NCBI RefSeq assembly: GCF_001552635.1 | Contig: NZ_BCRO01000041.1 | Span: 1-38,098, forward strand | Direction: 5' to 3' | Length of the DNA: 38,098 bases | Source: Actinomadura hibisca NBRC 15177 | GTDB lineage: Bacteria; Actinomycetota; Actinomycetes; Streptosporangiales; Streptosporangiaceae | Part shown: positions 7,261 to 16,334 of the stretch, piece by piece | Position numbering within the stretch: the first letter of the stretch is position 1 | Layout: each line of letters begins with the position of its first letter | Program-made: the position numbers and the translations under genes | The notes under the pieces: generated by a model | Database searches by the model: none | The model's input: the letters and a program-made list of their open reading frames with translations, nothing else | Told to the model about the DNA's origin: nothing

Positions 7261-8411
7261 CCGTGCCGACCGCACGCCCCGTGGTGGCCCTGGTCACCGA
7301 CGCCATCCACCCCTACAGCTTCGGCGGGCGCGAGATCCGCTACCACGAGCTGTCGCGGCTGATGGCCGTGCGCGCCGACGTGCACATGTACACGATGCAC
7401 TGGTGGGACGGCCCGCGCGTGTTGCGGGACGGCCCCGTCACGCTGCACGCCCTCACCCGGAACCGGCCCCTCTACCGGGGCCGCCGCCGCTCGTTCCGGC
7501 AGGCCATCGTGTTCGCCCTGGCGTGCCTGCGGCTGCTGTTCCGCCGCTTCGACGTCCTCAAGGTGGACCACATCCCGCAGTTCCCGCTGTTCACGCTGCG
7601 GCTGGTGGCCACCCTGCGGCGCAAGCCGCTGATCGCCACCTGGCACGAGGTGTGGGGGCCGGAGTACTGGCACGACTACCTCGGCGGCCGCGGCGGGCGG
7701 CTGGCGTGGTGGGTGGAGCGGTTGTCGATGCGGATGCCCGACCACATCATCGCCGCCTCCCAGCAGACCGCCGACCGGCTGGCCCGCCACCTCGGCGAGG
7801 GCACCTCGATCACCGTCGCCCCCAACGGCATCGACCTCCAGGCGGTGCGCAACGCCGCGCCCCACGACGACACCACCGACCTGGTCGTGGTGACCCGGCT
7901 GATGGTGCACAAGCGGCTGGACATGGTGCTGGACGCGATGGCGCTGCTGCACGCCGACGGCACGCCCGTCACCTGCCGCATCATCGGCACCGGGCCCGAG
8001 CGGGAGGCGCTGCACGCCCAGGCCGAGCGGCTCGGCCTCGCCCACGCGGTGGACTTCCGGCACGACGTGCGCGAGCAGAAGGACCTGTACTCGCTGCTCA
8101 AGGCGGGCCGGGTGTTCGTGTTCCCGTCCGAGCGCGAGGGCTTCGGCATCGCGGTGCTGGAGGCGCTGGCCTGCGGCCTGCCGGTGGTGACCACCTCCGC
8201 GCCCGACAACCTGGCCCAGCACCTGGTGACCCGGTCGCAGCGCGGCCTGGTCAGCGAGCACAACGCCGCCGCGCTCGCGCTGGCCGTCGGCACCGCGCTC
8301 GCCGCGCAGGACGACCTGGACGGCGAGGACCCGTGGCTGGGCGACCCGTGGGTGGGCGACTACTCCTGGGACGCGATCGCCCTGCAGATCTCCCGGCGGT
8401 TCTGGCCATGA
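7257..8411 (+). CDS. GT4 family glycosyltransferase
   Basis: A 384-residue GT-B enzyme. The N-terminal domain opens with VALVTDAIHPYSFGGREIRYHELSRL, whose Gly-rich loop is typical of retaining GT4 transferases. The C-terminal donor domain has APNGID, VTRLMVHKRLDMVLDAM and SEREGFGIAVLEALACGLPVV (about 291-311), giving an intact EX7E pair. It uses an unidentified nucleotide sugar, working at the cytosolic face. Start and stop overlap both neighbours by four bases, so it belongs to the seven-gene unit 6682-16334. Confidence 0.9.
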   Translation: MTVPTARPVVALVTDAIHPYSFGGREIRYHELSRLMAVRADVHMYTMHWWDGPRVLRDGPVTLHALTRNRPLYRGRRRSFRQAIVFALACLRLLFRRFDVLKVDHIPQFPLFTLRLVATLRRKPLIATWHEVWGPEYWHDYLGGRGGRLAWWVERLSMRMPDHIIAASQQTADRLARHLGEGTSITVAPNGIDLQAVRNAAPHDDTTDLVVVTRLMVHKRLDMVLDAMALLHADGTPVTCRIIGTGPEREALHAQAERLGLAHAVDFRHDVREQKDLYSLLKAGRVFVFPSEREGFGIAVLEALACGLPVVTTSAPDNLAQHLVTRSQRGLVSEHNAAALALAVGTALAAQDDLDGEDPWLGDPWVGDYSWDAIALQISRRFWP

Positions 8412-9625
8412 GGATCCTGTTCGTCACCCCGTACGCGCCCGCGCGGGACGGGATCGGCACCTACAGCGAGGTGCTGGGCGGCGCGCTGCGCGAGGCCGGG
8501 CACGAGGTCGCGGTCGTGGCGGTGCGCGCCGCGCCGGGCGCGCCGCCGGAGGTGATCGGCGCGCTGGGGGCGTCGGGCGCGTCGGACGGGCTGCGGGCCG
8601 CGGTCGCGCGCTTCAAGCCGGACGTGGTGCACGTGCAGTTCGCGGTGCCCGCCTTCGGGGCGCGCACGCCGGCGCTGCTGCGTTGGCTCGACGAGCTGGG
8701 GCGCGGGCCCGTCCCCGTCGTCTCCACCCTGCACGAGGCGACGCGCGACACGGCCCTGCTGCGCGGGCCGGGCCGGGCCCTGTACCGGCGGATCGCCCGC
8801 CGCAGCGACCGGCTCATCGTGCACACCCAGGGAGCGCGGGACACGCTCACCGGGCCGATCGGCGTCCCCGCCGACCGCGTGCAGGTGATCCCGCACTTCT
8901 CCACGCCGCCCCCGGCCGCCGTCACCACGGCCGCCGAACTGCGGACGCGCTTCGGGCTCGGCGACGACCGGCTGCTGCTCGCCTTCGGTTTCATCCACGT
9001 GGACAAGGGCCTGGACGACCTGGTCGAGGCGCTGGCCCTGCTCCAGCGCCGCGACGCCGGGGCGCTGCGCGGCGTCCGGCTCGTCGTGGCCGGGCAGGTG
9101 CGGCCCCGCAGCGGCCCGTTCCGCGTGTTCGAGGCCCGCGACCGGCTGCACCTGGCGCGGGTGCGGCGGATGGCCGCGCGCGGCGGCGTCGCCGGGCGGC
9201 TGGTGTTCACCGGTTTCGTGCCCGACGGCGACATCGCCGCCTGGTTCGACGCGGCCGGGGCCGTCGTGCTGCCCTACCGCAAGGCCGAGCAGAGCGGGGT
9301 GGCCAACCTCGCCCAGGCGTACGGGACGCCGGTGATCGCGACGACGGCGGGGGGCCTCGCGGAGCTGTTCGCGGGGTCGCCGTGGGCGGTGCCGCCGCGC
9401 TCGCCGGACCGGCTGGCGGACGCCCTCCGCGACTTCCTGACCACCATGTCCGACAATCCGCACTATTCTGGGCCGCTGACCGTTCCACCAGCTCAGCCGT
9501 CCCCCCAGCCGGACACGACCTCGGCCTCCCAGGAGACGGGCCTCGGCGAGATCTCCGCCGCCACCTCGGCGGTGTACCGCGCCGTGCACGAGCACGACCG
9601 AGGGAGGGACCCCGGTGCCCGCTAG
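8408..9625 (+). CDS. GT4 family glycosyltransferase with atypical EX7E
   Basis: A 405-residue GT-B protein. It begins MRILFVTPYAPARDGIGTYS, and the donor domain has FGFIHVDKGLDDLVEAL and VFTGFVPDGDIAAWF. In the usual EX7E position it reads AEQSGVANLAQAYG (about 293-306): the first Glu is present but the second is Ala. That occurs in some active GT4 enzymes, so loss of function cannot be assumed. A low-complexity Ser/Thr/Pro/Gln tail (about 350-405) follows the fold and looks disordered. It overlaps the upstream gene by ATGA and the downstream gene by 11 bases. Confidence 0.85.
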   Translation: MRILFVTPYAPARDGIGTYSEVLGGALREAGHEVAVVAVRAAPGAPPEVIGALGASGASDGLRAAVARFKPDVVHVQFAVPAFGARTPALLRWLDELGRGPVPVVSTLHEATRDTALLRGPGRALYRRIARRSDRLIVHTQGARDTLTGPIGVPADRVQVIPHFSTPPPAAVTTAAELRTRFGLGDDRLLLAFGFIHVDKGLDDLVEALALLQRRDAGALRGVRLVVAGQVRPRSGPFRVFEARDRLHLARVRRMAARGGVAGRLVFTGFVPDGDIAAWFDAAGAVVLPYRKAEQSGVANLAQAYGTPVIATTAGGLAELFAGSPWAVPPRSPDRLADALRDFLTTMSDNPHYSGPLTVPPAQPSPQPDTTSASQETGLGEISAATSAVYRAVHEHDRGRDPGAR

Positions 9626-10700
9626 CCTCACCGTCGTCATCTGCACGCTCAACGGGGCCGGCCGGATCGCGCGGCCGCTGGACGCGCTGGCCGCCCAGAC
9701 CGTCCGGGACGAGCTGGAGATCATCGTCGTGGACGACGGCTCCGTGGACGGCTCCGGCGACATCGCCCGGGAGCGCGGCCTGCCCGTGGTGCGGCACGAG
9801 CGCAACCGGGGGCTGTCGGCCGCGCGCAACACCGGGATGCGCGCCGCGACGGCGCCGTTCGTGGCGTTCGTGGACGACGACTGTGAGCCCGCGCCGCGCT
9901 GGGCGGAGCTGCTGCTGGCGGGGTACGAGGACGGCGTCACCGGCGTCGGCGGCCCCGTCGTGCCCGTCACCGGCACCGGGTTCATGTCGCGCTACGTCGA
10001 GCGCAACAACCGGCACGAGCCCTTGGAACTGGAACTCACCACCAGCCAGGCCCTCCCCTACCGGTTCTTCCTCTACATGCGGAACCAGTGGACGACGCCG
10101 CCGCCCAAGCCGCGCCGCGACGTCTACTCCTTCACCGGCGGCAACATGTCGTTCCGGCGCGAGCCGCTGATGGCGGTGGGCGGCTTCGACGAGCGGTTCC
10201 GGTTCGGTTCGGAGGAGGAGGACCTGTCACGGCGGTTGCGCCGTCTCGGTCACGATCGCCTGGTGTTCGTGCCCGAGGCGTGGTTGTCGCACCGTTTCGA
10301 GCCGACGCTGCGCAACGTGCTGCGCCGCAACATCGCCTACGGCAAGGGCAACGCCCTCCAGTACCGCAAGTGGCCCGGGGTGCGGCCCACGCTGTTCCCG
10401 TGGCCGGTCCTCGTGGCGCTCCTCCTGCTCGGCTCGGTGGTGTTGTGGCCGCTGGCCGTCGCCGCGCTGCTGCTGCCGCTGGTGCTGTATCCGCGCGGTC
10501 TGAAGAACGTCGTGACGCGCGGCGTTCCGGAGGCCCTGCTCGACCCGTACCTCCAGCTCTTGCAAGAGGCGTTCGAGAACGTGGGGTTCGTGCGCGGCGC
10601 GTGGGCCTTCCGCTCCCTGACGCCCGAACCCCGTCCGCAGTCGGGGAACGGGCCGCCCCGTGAGGTTCTGACCGGCGGGGAGCCAGGGCAGACCGCGTGA
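9615..10700 (+). CDS. GT2 family glycosyltransferase with C-terminal membrane segment
   Basis: A 361-residue inverting GT-A enzyme. It has VVICTLNGAGRI at the start, IIVVDDGSVDGS (about 37-47), FVDDDCEP (metal-binding Asp87-Asp89) and GGNMSFRREPLMAVGGFDERF followed by EEEDLSRRLR, the classical GT2 acceptor/catalytic block. One or two hydrophobic helices (about 257-291) probably attach it to the membrane. GTG 9615 is supported by AGGGAGGG at 9601-9608 and lies inside the end of the preceding GT4. It probably extends the lipid-linked repeat unit. Confidence 0.9.
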   Translation: MPASLTVVICTLNGAGRIARPLDALAAQTVRDELEIIVVDDGSVDGSGDIARERGLPVVRHERNRGLSAARNTGMRAATAPFVAFVDDDCEPAPRWAELLLAGYEDGVTGVGGPVVPVTGTGFMSRYVERNNRHEPLELELTTSQALPYRFFLYMRNQWTTPPPKPRRDVYSFTGGNMSFRREPLMAVGGFDERFRFGSEEEDLSRRLRRLGHDRLVFVPEAWLSHRFEPTLRNVLRRNIAYGKGNALQYRKWPGVRPTLFPWPVLVALLLLGSVVLWPLAVAALLLPLVLYPRGLKNVVTRGVPEALLDPYLQLLQEAFENVGFVRGAWAFRSLTPEPRPQSGNGPPREVLTGGEPGQTA

Positions 10701-13033
10701 TCGGCGTCCGTCCCCCGTTGAACCCCTCCCGTCCCGCGCCGGTCCGCCGGCCCGCCGCGCAGCCGAGCCCCGGCACCGTCGAGTGGCTGATCTTCCGCCG
10801 CGTCGTCTACTACGGCGCGGCGCTGACCCTGATGACGGTGTTGTCGCTGCTGCGCGACCTGTGGGTGGCGCAGATCGCGCTGGTGCCGCTGCTGCTGACG
10901 GTGCCGGGCCTGCTGCTGCTGAACGCGCTGCGGGTGCCGGGCACCGCCGTGGCGCTGTTCCCGCTGTACGTCCCGGCGTGCTCGCTGGTGGTGCTGCTCG
11001 GCTCGGGCCTGGCGGTCAACCTGGTCGGCGCGCAGCTCGGCCTCGACGAGCCGCTGCGGCCCGCGCCGCTGCTGGCCGGGCTCCAGATCTTCTGCCTGCT
11101 GCTGTTGCTGGCCGGGACGACCGCGCCGCTCAGCACCGCCATCCCCAGACCCGCGCTGCCGTCGGCCCGGTGGCTGGCGCTGTCGCTGCTGCTGCCGCTG
11201 CTGGCGGCGGCGGGCGCGCTGCGCCTCAACCACGGCCACGGCGCGGCGCTGGCGATCGCGGTGCTGGTCGCCTGCGGCGTGGTGCTGGTCGCGGCGGCCG
11301 TGACGGCGGACCGGCTGGACGTCACGCGCATCTCGGTGCTGCTGTTCGCGGTGTCGCTGGCGATGATGTGGGCCTACTCGCTGCGCAGCGACCTAGTGTA
11401 CGGGTTCGACATCTCCACCGAGTACTCGGTGGCCAGCAAGACCATCCAGGCCGGGGTGTGGGAGATGCACCCGCACCCCGACGCCTACGGCGCGATGCTG
11501 AGCATCACCGTGCTGCCCGCGCAGCTGCACGCGCTGACCGGCATCGACGTCGTGATGATCTTCAAGCTGGCCTACCCGGCGGCGTTCGCGATGTTCGTGG
11601 TCGGGGTGTTCAACCTGGCCGAGCGGTTCCTGCCGCTGCGGTGGGCCACCCTCGCCGCCGTCTACGTGCTGGTGCAGGGCGGGGTCTCCCAGCAGCTCCC
11701 GGCGCTGGCGCGGCAGGAGGTGGCGCTGCTGCTGTTCCTGGCGCTGTCGGCGGCGCTGCTGGAGATCGGCATGGCCCGCGCGCCCCGGCTGGCGCTGGTG
11801 GTGATGTTCGGCCCCGCGCTGGTGGTGTCGCACTACTCCTCGGCCTACTTCGCGCTGATGATGCTGGGCGGCGCGGTGGCCGTGCAGATGGCGCTGTGGA
11901 TCATGCGGCGGGCCGCCGCGGTCCGCTGGACGCTGGCGGCGGCCCTGGTGACCGGGCTCGGCAGCGCCGTGCTCTGGTACGGGCCGATCACCCAGTCGGC
12001 GTCCAACGTCGGGCAGCTGCGCACCGCGCTCAGCTCCGACGGGCTGCAGCTGCTGCCGCGCGGCGAGGGCAAGGGCATCCTCGCCGCCTACCTGTCCAGC
12101 GGCGAGGGCGGCACCGTCACCGCCGCCGAGTACCAGAAGCGGATCGACGAGGAGTACACCGCCCACCGCAAGTACGTCGAGCCGTTCGACGACGCCCGCG
12201 ACCCCCGGTACAAGCTGCGCGACAACGGGCCGCCCAAGGCCGAGCCGCTCGTCCCGCCGCTCAGCATGCTGCTGGACCTGGCGGTGCTGGTGGTCGCCCA
12301 GCTCGGCAACCTGCTGGCGCTGCTGGCGGCGGCGCTGATGGCCTTCCAGCGCCGCTCCCCCGGCCTGACCAGGCAGGTGGGGCTGCTCGCCCTGCCGGCG
12401 CTCGGCGCGCTGGTGCTGTTCCGGCTGTCGGGCACGCTCGCCAGCTCCTACAACCAGGGCCGCGCCCAGATCCAGGCGCTGACGCTGGTGTCGGTGGCGC
12501 TGTTCTGGATGTTGCACCGCATCGCGCCCCGGGTGCGGCGCAGGACGCCGGGCGTCCCGCTCGGGCGGCTCAACCTGCTGGTCTGGGGCGCGCTCGCGGC
12601 CGCCGTCCTGACCGTCTTCGTCAAGACCAGCGGGTTGTCGGCCACCGTGCTCGGCGGCGGCCGGGGCACCAACCTCGCCGCCGACGGCGAGGACTACGAG
12701 CGCTTCTACCAGCACAACGGCGAGATGGCGGCGGCCGGGTGGCTGGCCGCGCGGCTCGCCGGGAACCAGGACATGGTCTACGCCGACCGGTACGGGCAGA
12801 TCCGGCTGTTCACCCAGATCGGCGCCTGGCGGCCCGGCATGGTCACCGACCTCGCGCCCCGGGCGCTGCACCGGACCGGCTGGATCTACGCCACCCGCGT
12901 CAACGTCGTGAACGGCCGGGCCCGGTCGGGCATGGACGGCAAGCTCGCCACCTACGCCTTCCCCGCCCAGTTCATCAGGGGCCACTACGACCTGGTGTAC
13001 ACGAACGGAACCTCTGAGGTGTACCACCGATGA
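10697..13033 (+). CDS. Large polytopic membrane protein, DUF2206-like; possible polymerase or GT-C
   Basis: A 778-residue protein with a cytosolic N-terminus of about 30 residues and some 13-16 predicted hydrophobic helices to about residue 640. One polar insertion (about 455-520) and a C-terminal hydrophilic domain (about 645-778) interrupt or follow them. RSDLVYGFDISTEY after the sixth or seventh helix and VSHYSSAY in the middle resemble DUF2206 membrane proteins, which are often found with glycosyltransferases. In this operon no other gene could be the Wzy polymerase, so that is my best guess; a GT-C transferase using lipid-phosphate sugars is the alternative. GTG 10697 and the next ATG (13030) both overlap by four bases. 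Confidence 0.8.
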   Translation: MIGVRPPLNPSRPAPVRRPAAQPSPGTVEWLIFRRVVYYGAALTLMTVLSLLRDLWVAQIALVPLLLTVPGLLLLNALRVPGTAVALFPLYVPACSLVVLLGSGLAVNLVGAQLGLDEPLRPAPLLAGLQIFCLLLLLAGTTAPLSTAIPRPALPSARWLALSLLLPLLAAAGALRLNHGHGAALAIAVLVACGVVLVAAAVTADRLDVTRISVLLFAVSLAMMWAYSLRSDLVYGFDISTEYSVASKTIQAGVWEMHPHPDAYGAMLSITVLPAQLHALTGIDVVMIFKLAYPAAFAMFVVGVFNLAERFLPLRWATLAAVYVLVQGGVSQQLPALARQEVALLLFLALSAALLEIGMARAPRLALVVMFGPALVVSHYSSAYFALMMLGGAVAVQMALWIMRRAAAVRWTLAAALVTGLGSAVLWYGPITQSASNVGQLRTALSSDGLQLLPRGEGKGILAAYLSSGEGGTVTAAEYQKRIDEEYTAHRKYVEPFDDARDPRYKLRDNGPPKAEPLVPPLSMLLDLAVLVVAQLGNLLALLAAALMAFQRRSPGLTRQVGLLALPALGALVLFRLSGTLASSYNQGRAQIQALTLVSVALFWMLHRIAPRVRRRTPGVPLGRLNLLVWGALAAAVLTVFVKTSGLSATVLGGGRGTNLAADGEDYERFYQHNGEMAAAGWLAARLAGNQDMVYADRYGQIRLFTQIGAWRPGMVTDLAPRALHRTGWIYATRVNVVNGRARSGMDGKLATYAFPAQFIRGHYDLVYTNGTSEVYHR

Positions 13034-13944
13034 TCTCCATCGTCGTCATCAGCAAGGACGAGCCCGAGCTCGACGCGACCCTCACCGGCGTCGCCGCCGA
13101 GGCGGCGGCCTCCGGCGAGCCCTGCGAGATCGTCGTGGTGGACGCCTCCGACGGCAGGCTCGACCACCTCGCCGCCGCCCACCCGGCGGTGCGCTGGCTG
13201 CCCTTCGCGCGCCCGCCCGGCGTGCGGGTGTCCATCCCGCACCAGCGCAACACCGGCGTGCGGGCCGCGACGGGCGGGATCGTGGTGTTCACCGACGCCG
13301 GCTGCCGTCCGGCCGAAGGCTGGCTGACCGAACTGCTGGCGCCGCTGCACAAGGAGGGCGAGGACGTGGTCGCCGGGGTCGCGACCGGCCCGTCGGGCCA
13401 CTCCGGCATCTACGACCGGGACGCGCTGCGCGCCGCCGCCTACCTCGACGAGTGCCCGACCATCAACCTGGCGTTCCGCCGCGAGGTGTTCGACGCGGTC
13501 GACGGCTTCGACGAGTCGTTCGAGTACGGGTCGGACGTGGACTTCGCCTGGCGGGTCGTCGCGGCCGGGTACCGGATCCGCAGCGCCCCGGGCTCCCGGG
13601 TCGTCCACGACTGGGGCGACCCGCGGCGGCAGGCCCGCCGGTCCTACGCCTACGGCAAGGCGCGGGCCCGGCTCTACCGCAAGCACCGGTCGCGGCTGCG
13701 GCGGCTGCCGGTGACCGAGCCCATGGTGGTGGTGTACCCGGTGTACCTGCTGGGCCTGCCGGTGGTGCTCGTGCTGTCCGCCGTCGCCCCGCCCTGGTCG
13801 CTCCTGGTCGTGCCCGCCTACCTGGCGCTGCTGTTGGTGCCGGCCTGGCGCAACCGGGGCAACGGCGTGCTGCGGGTCGTCGCCGACCACCTGATCTACG
13901 GGGCGGGCGTGCTGGCCGAGCTGGTACGGCGGCCCCGGCGATGA
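13030..13944 (+). CDS. GT2 family glycosyltransferase with C-terminal membrane segment
   Basis: A 304-residue protein. ISIVVISKDEPE and EIVVVDASDG form the nucleotide-binding half, and VFTDAGCRP (Asp89) fills the DxD position with a single clear Asp. INLAFRREVFDAVDGFDESFEYGSDVDFAWR is the acceptor/catalytic segment (about 148-178). A hydrophobic pair of helices (about 230-275) ends the protein. The organisation matches the GT2 at 9615, but the two are clearly diverged and likely add different sugars. It overlaps both neighbours by four bases. Confidence 0.88.
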   Translation: MISIVVISKDEPELDATLTGVAAEAAASGEPCEIVVVDASDGRLDHLAAAHPAVRWLPFARPPGVRVSIPHQRNTGVRAATGGIVVFTDAGCRPAEGWLTELLAPLHKEGEDVVAGVATGPSGHSGIYDRDALRAAAYLDECPTINLAFRREVFDAVDGFDESFEYGSDVDFAWRVVAAGYRIRSAPGSRVVHDWGDPRRQARRSYAYGKARARLYRKHRSRLRRLPVTEPMVVVYPVYLLGLPVVLVLSAVAPPWSLLVVPAYLALLLVPAWRNRGNGVLRVVADHLIYGAGVLAELVRRPRR

Positions 13945-16334
13945 AGATCCTCGTCCTCCCCCGGGACGACAACCCCTACCAGGAGCTGCTGTACGCCGAA
14001 CTGCGGCGGCGGGGGGCGCGGACGCGCTACGCCGGCGAGCTGACGCCGTCGCACACCCTCAACGTGCTGCTGCTCCCGCTGGAACTGGCCGCCGCCCGGC
14101 TGACCGGCACCCGCGTGGTGCACCTGCACTGGGTGTTCGGGTTCGGGCTGCCCGGCGGGGCACGCACGCGCAGGGCGGCGCAGTTCTGGTTCGCCGCCGT
14201 CCTGCGGATCATGCGGATGCTCGGGCTGCGCCTGGTGTGGACGGCGCACAACGTCCTGCCGCACTCGCCGGTGTTCGCCGACGACGTGGCGGCGCGCAGG
14301 ACGCTCGTCCGCTCCAGCTCCCTGGTCATCGCGCACTCGCTCAGCACGCTGGACGGGCTGGCCCGCATCGGCGCGCACCCGGCCCGCACCGCCGTCGTGC
14401 CGCACGGGCCCTATCCGGCGCCGCCGGTGCCCGCGCCCACGGCGGGCGGGCGTTTCCTGTTCCTCGGCGCGGTCGCCGAGTACAAGGGCGTGGAGGATCT
14501 GCTCGCCGCGTTCGCCGCGCTGCCCGAGGACGGCGGGGCCACCCTGACCGTCGCGGGGGCCTGCGCGGACGCCGCGCTCGCCGCACGGCTGCGGGAGCTG
14601 GCGGAGTCGGCGGGCGGCCGTGTCACGCTGCGGCTGGAGCGCGTCCCCGACGGCGAGCTGGCCGACCTGTACGCCGCCGCCGACGTGGTGGTGCTGCCGT
14701 TCCGCCGGATCACCACCAGCGGCAGCGCGGTGCTGGCGCTCGCGCACGGCCGCCCGCTGATCGTCCCGGACCATCCGGGGCTCGCCGACCTGCCCGACGC
14801 GGCGGTGCGCCGCTACGACGGCGGGGCCGCCGGGCTCACCGAGGCGCTCGCCGACCTGGCCGGGGCCGACGAGGCCGCGCTGGCCGCGATGTCGCGGGCG
14901 GCGTTGGAACACGTCCGCGCCAACGGCTGGGAGGAGATCGGGGAGACGACGATGCGGGAGCTGGCGGACCTGCCGGGGCCGCAGCGGCAGCGGGAGCCGG
15001 GGCGGCGGCTGCCGGGGCAGGGGCGGCGACTGCCGGGGCCGCTGCGGCGGCTGTCGGAAGACGCCCTCTACCGGGGCTCGATCCTGCTGCTGTCCAACAC
15101 CATGGGGCTGGCCGCCTTCGGCTTCCTGTTCTGGACCCTGGCGGCCCGCGCCTACCCGCCCGCCGCCGTCGGCTGGCTGGCCGGCGTCACCGCCGGGGTG
15201 AGCCTGCTGGCCACGGTGGCGTCGCTGGGCCTGCCCAACACCGTCATCCGGCACCTGCCCCAGGCCGCCGACCCCCGCGCGCTGGTGCGCGCGACGGTGG
15301 CGGCGGTGGGCGTCGTCGGCGGCGCGCTGGCGCTGGCGTGCCTGCTGGCGCTGTCCCCGCTGCTGCCGGGCGGCGGCCCGAACCTCGGCGGCGACCTGCG
15401 CGCCGTCCTGCTGGTCATCGTGCTGGTGATCTGCACGGCGGGCGGCGGCACGGTGGACGCCGGGCTCATCGCCACCCGGGCCACCGGGGCGCTGCTGGTC
15501 AAGAACCTGATCGGCAGCGTCGCCAAGGTCGGGGCGCTGCTGGTGCTCACGCCGTTCGGGCTGGCCGGGCTGATCGTGGCCTACGGCGTCGGCACGGTGC
15601 TGGCGGCCGTGCTCGGCGGGGCGGCGCTGCTGCGGCGGCTGCCGCGCGCCGAGGAGCGCACCGCGCCGGTGCGGGTCCTGCGCCGCCACCTGTCGTTCTC
15701 CAGCGGCAGCTACCTGGGGACGGTGTTCGGCATCCTGCCCAGCACCGTGGTGCCGCTCCAGGTGCTCACGATCTCCGGCAGCAAGCAGACGGCCTGGTTC
15801 TCCATCGCCTTCCAGCTGGTGTCCTTCCTCAACTTCATCCCCTCCACCGCCGCCCAGGTGACCTTCGCCGAGGCCCAGCGGGGAGCGCTGCGCCGCCAGC
15901 TCACCAAGGCGGTGAAGGCGATCTACGGGCTGCTGGTGCCCGCCGTGCTGCTGATGCTGGCCGCCGCGCCGTACCTGCTGTCGGTGTTCGGGGAGAGCTA
16001 CGCCGAGCAGGCCACCGACTGCCTGCGGCTGCTGGCGCTGGCCACGCTGCTGAGCGCCGGGATCTACCTGGTGGACGCGGCGCTGATCGCCCGCGACCGC
16101 ACCGGCGCCTACATCCTGATGAACGGCGTCAACGCCGCGCTGGTGCTGACCTGCTGCGGGCTGATGCTGCCGGACGGCCTGACCGCCGGGGCCCTCGGCT
16201 GGGTCGTCGCCCAGGGGATCTCCCTGGTGATCGGCGTGCTGGTGATCGCCACCAGCTTCGACCTGCGCCGTCCGGCCCGTCCCGGGGCCGCCGGGGCGGG
16301 GGCGAAGCGCGCCGCCCGGGTCAGGGTGCGGTGA
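13941..16334 (+). CDS. Fusion protein: GT4-like glycosyltransferase plus Wzx-type flippase
   Basis: A 797-residue protein. Residues 1-350 are a GT-B transferase (MKILVLPRDDNPYQELLYAEL; VVHLHWVFGFG; VWTAHNVLPH; FLGAVAEYKGVEDLLAAF; TTSGSAVLALAHGRPLIVPD). Residues 355-375 are a linker made of three seven-residue repeats (RRLPGQG, RRLPGPL, RRLSEDA). Residues 376-780 have about twelve hydrophobic helices of the MOP/polysaccharide-transport superfamily (LYRGSILLLSNTMGLAAFGF; LGLPNTVIRHLPQ; SSGSYLGTVFGILPSTVVPL). The transferase half lacks a standard EX7E pair. A single reading frame runs through without a stop, so the fusion is real in this sequence. It would couple the last transfer step to flipping. 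It ends the operon and overlaps the opposite-strand thiolase homologue by 14 bases. Confidence 0.88.
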   Translation: MKILVLPRDDNPYQELLYAELRRRGARTRYAGELTPSHTLNVLLLPLELAAARLTGTRVVHLHWVFGFGLPGGARTRRAAQFWFAAVLRIMRMLGLRLVWTAHNVLPHSPVFADDVAARRTLVRSSSLVIAHSLSTLDGLARIGAHPARTAVVPHGPYPAPPVPAPTAGGRFLFLGAVAEYKGVEDLLAAFAALPEDGGATLTVAGACADAALAARLRELAESAGGRVTLRLERVPDGELADLYAAADVVVLPFRRITTSGSAVLALAHGRPLIVPDHPGLADLPDAAVRRYDGGAAGLTEALADLAGADEAALAAMSRAALEHVRANGWEEIGETTMRELADLPGPQRQREPGRRLPGQGRRLPGPLRRLSEDALYRGSILLLSNTMGLAAFGFLFWTLAARAYPPAAVGWLAGVTAGVSLLATVASLGLPNTVIRHLPQAADPRALVRATVAAVGVVGGALALACLLALSPLLPGGGPNLGGDLRAVLLVIVLVICTAGGGTVDAGLIATRATGALLVKNLIGSVAKVGALLVLTPFGLAGLIVAYGVGTVLAAVLGGAALLRRLPRAEERTAPVRVLRRHLSFSSGSYLGTVFGILPSTVVPLQVLTISGSKQTAWFSIAFQLVSFLNFIPSTAAQVTFAEAQRGALRRQLTKAVKAIYGLLVPAVLLMLAAAPYLLSVFGESYAEQATDCLRLLALATLLSAGIYLVDAALIARDRTGAYILMNGVNAALVLTCCGLMLPDGLTAGALGWVVAQGISLVIGVLVIATSFDLRRPARPGAAGAGAKRAARVRVR
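15003..15065 (+). repeat. 21-bp in-frame repeat encoding the fusion linker
   Basis: CGGCGGCTGCCGGGGCAGGG-type units start at 15003, 15024 and 15045 and encode RRLPGQG, RRLPGPL and RRLSEDA (residues 355-375). The repeats sit exactly at the junction between the transferase and flippase halves. In-frame slippage probably sets linker length. Confidence 0.7.
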
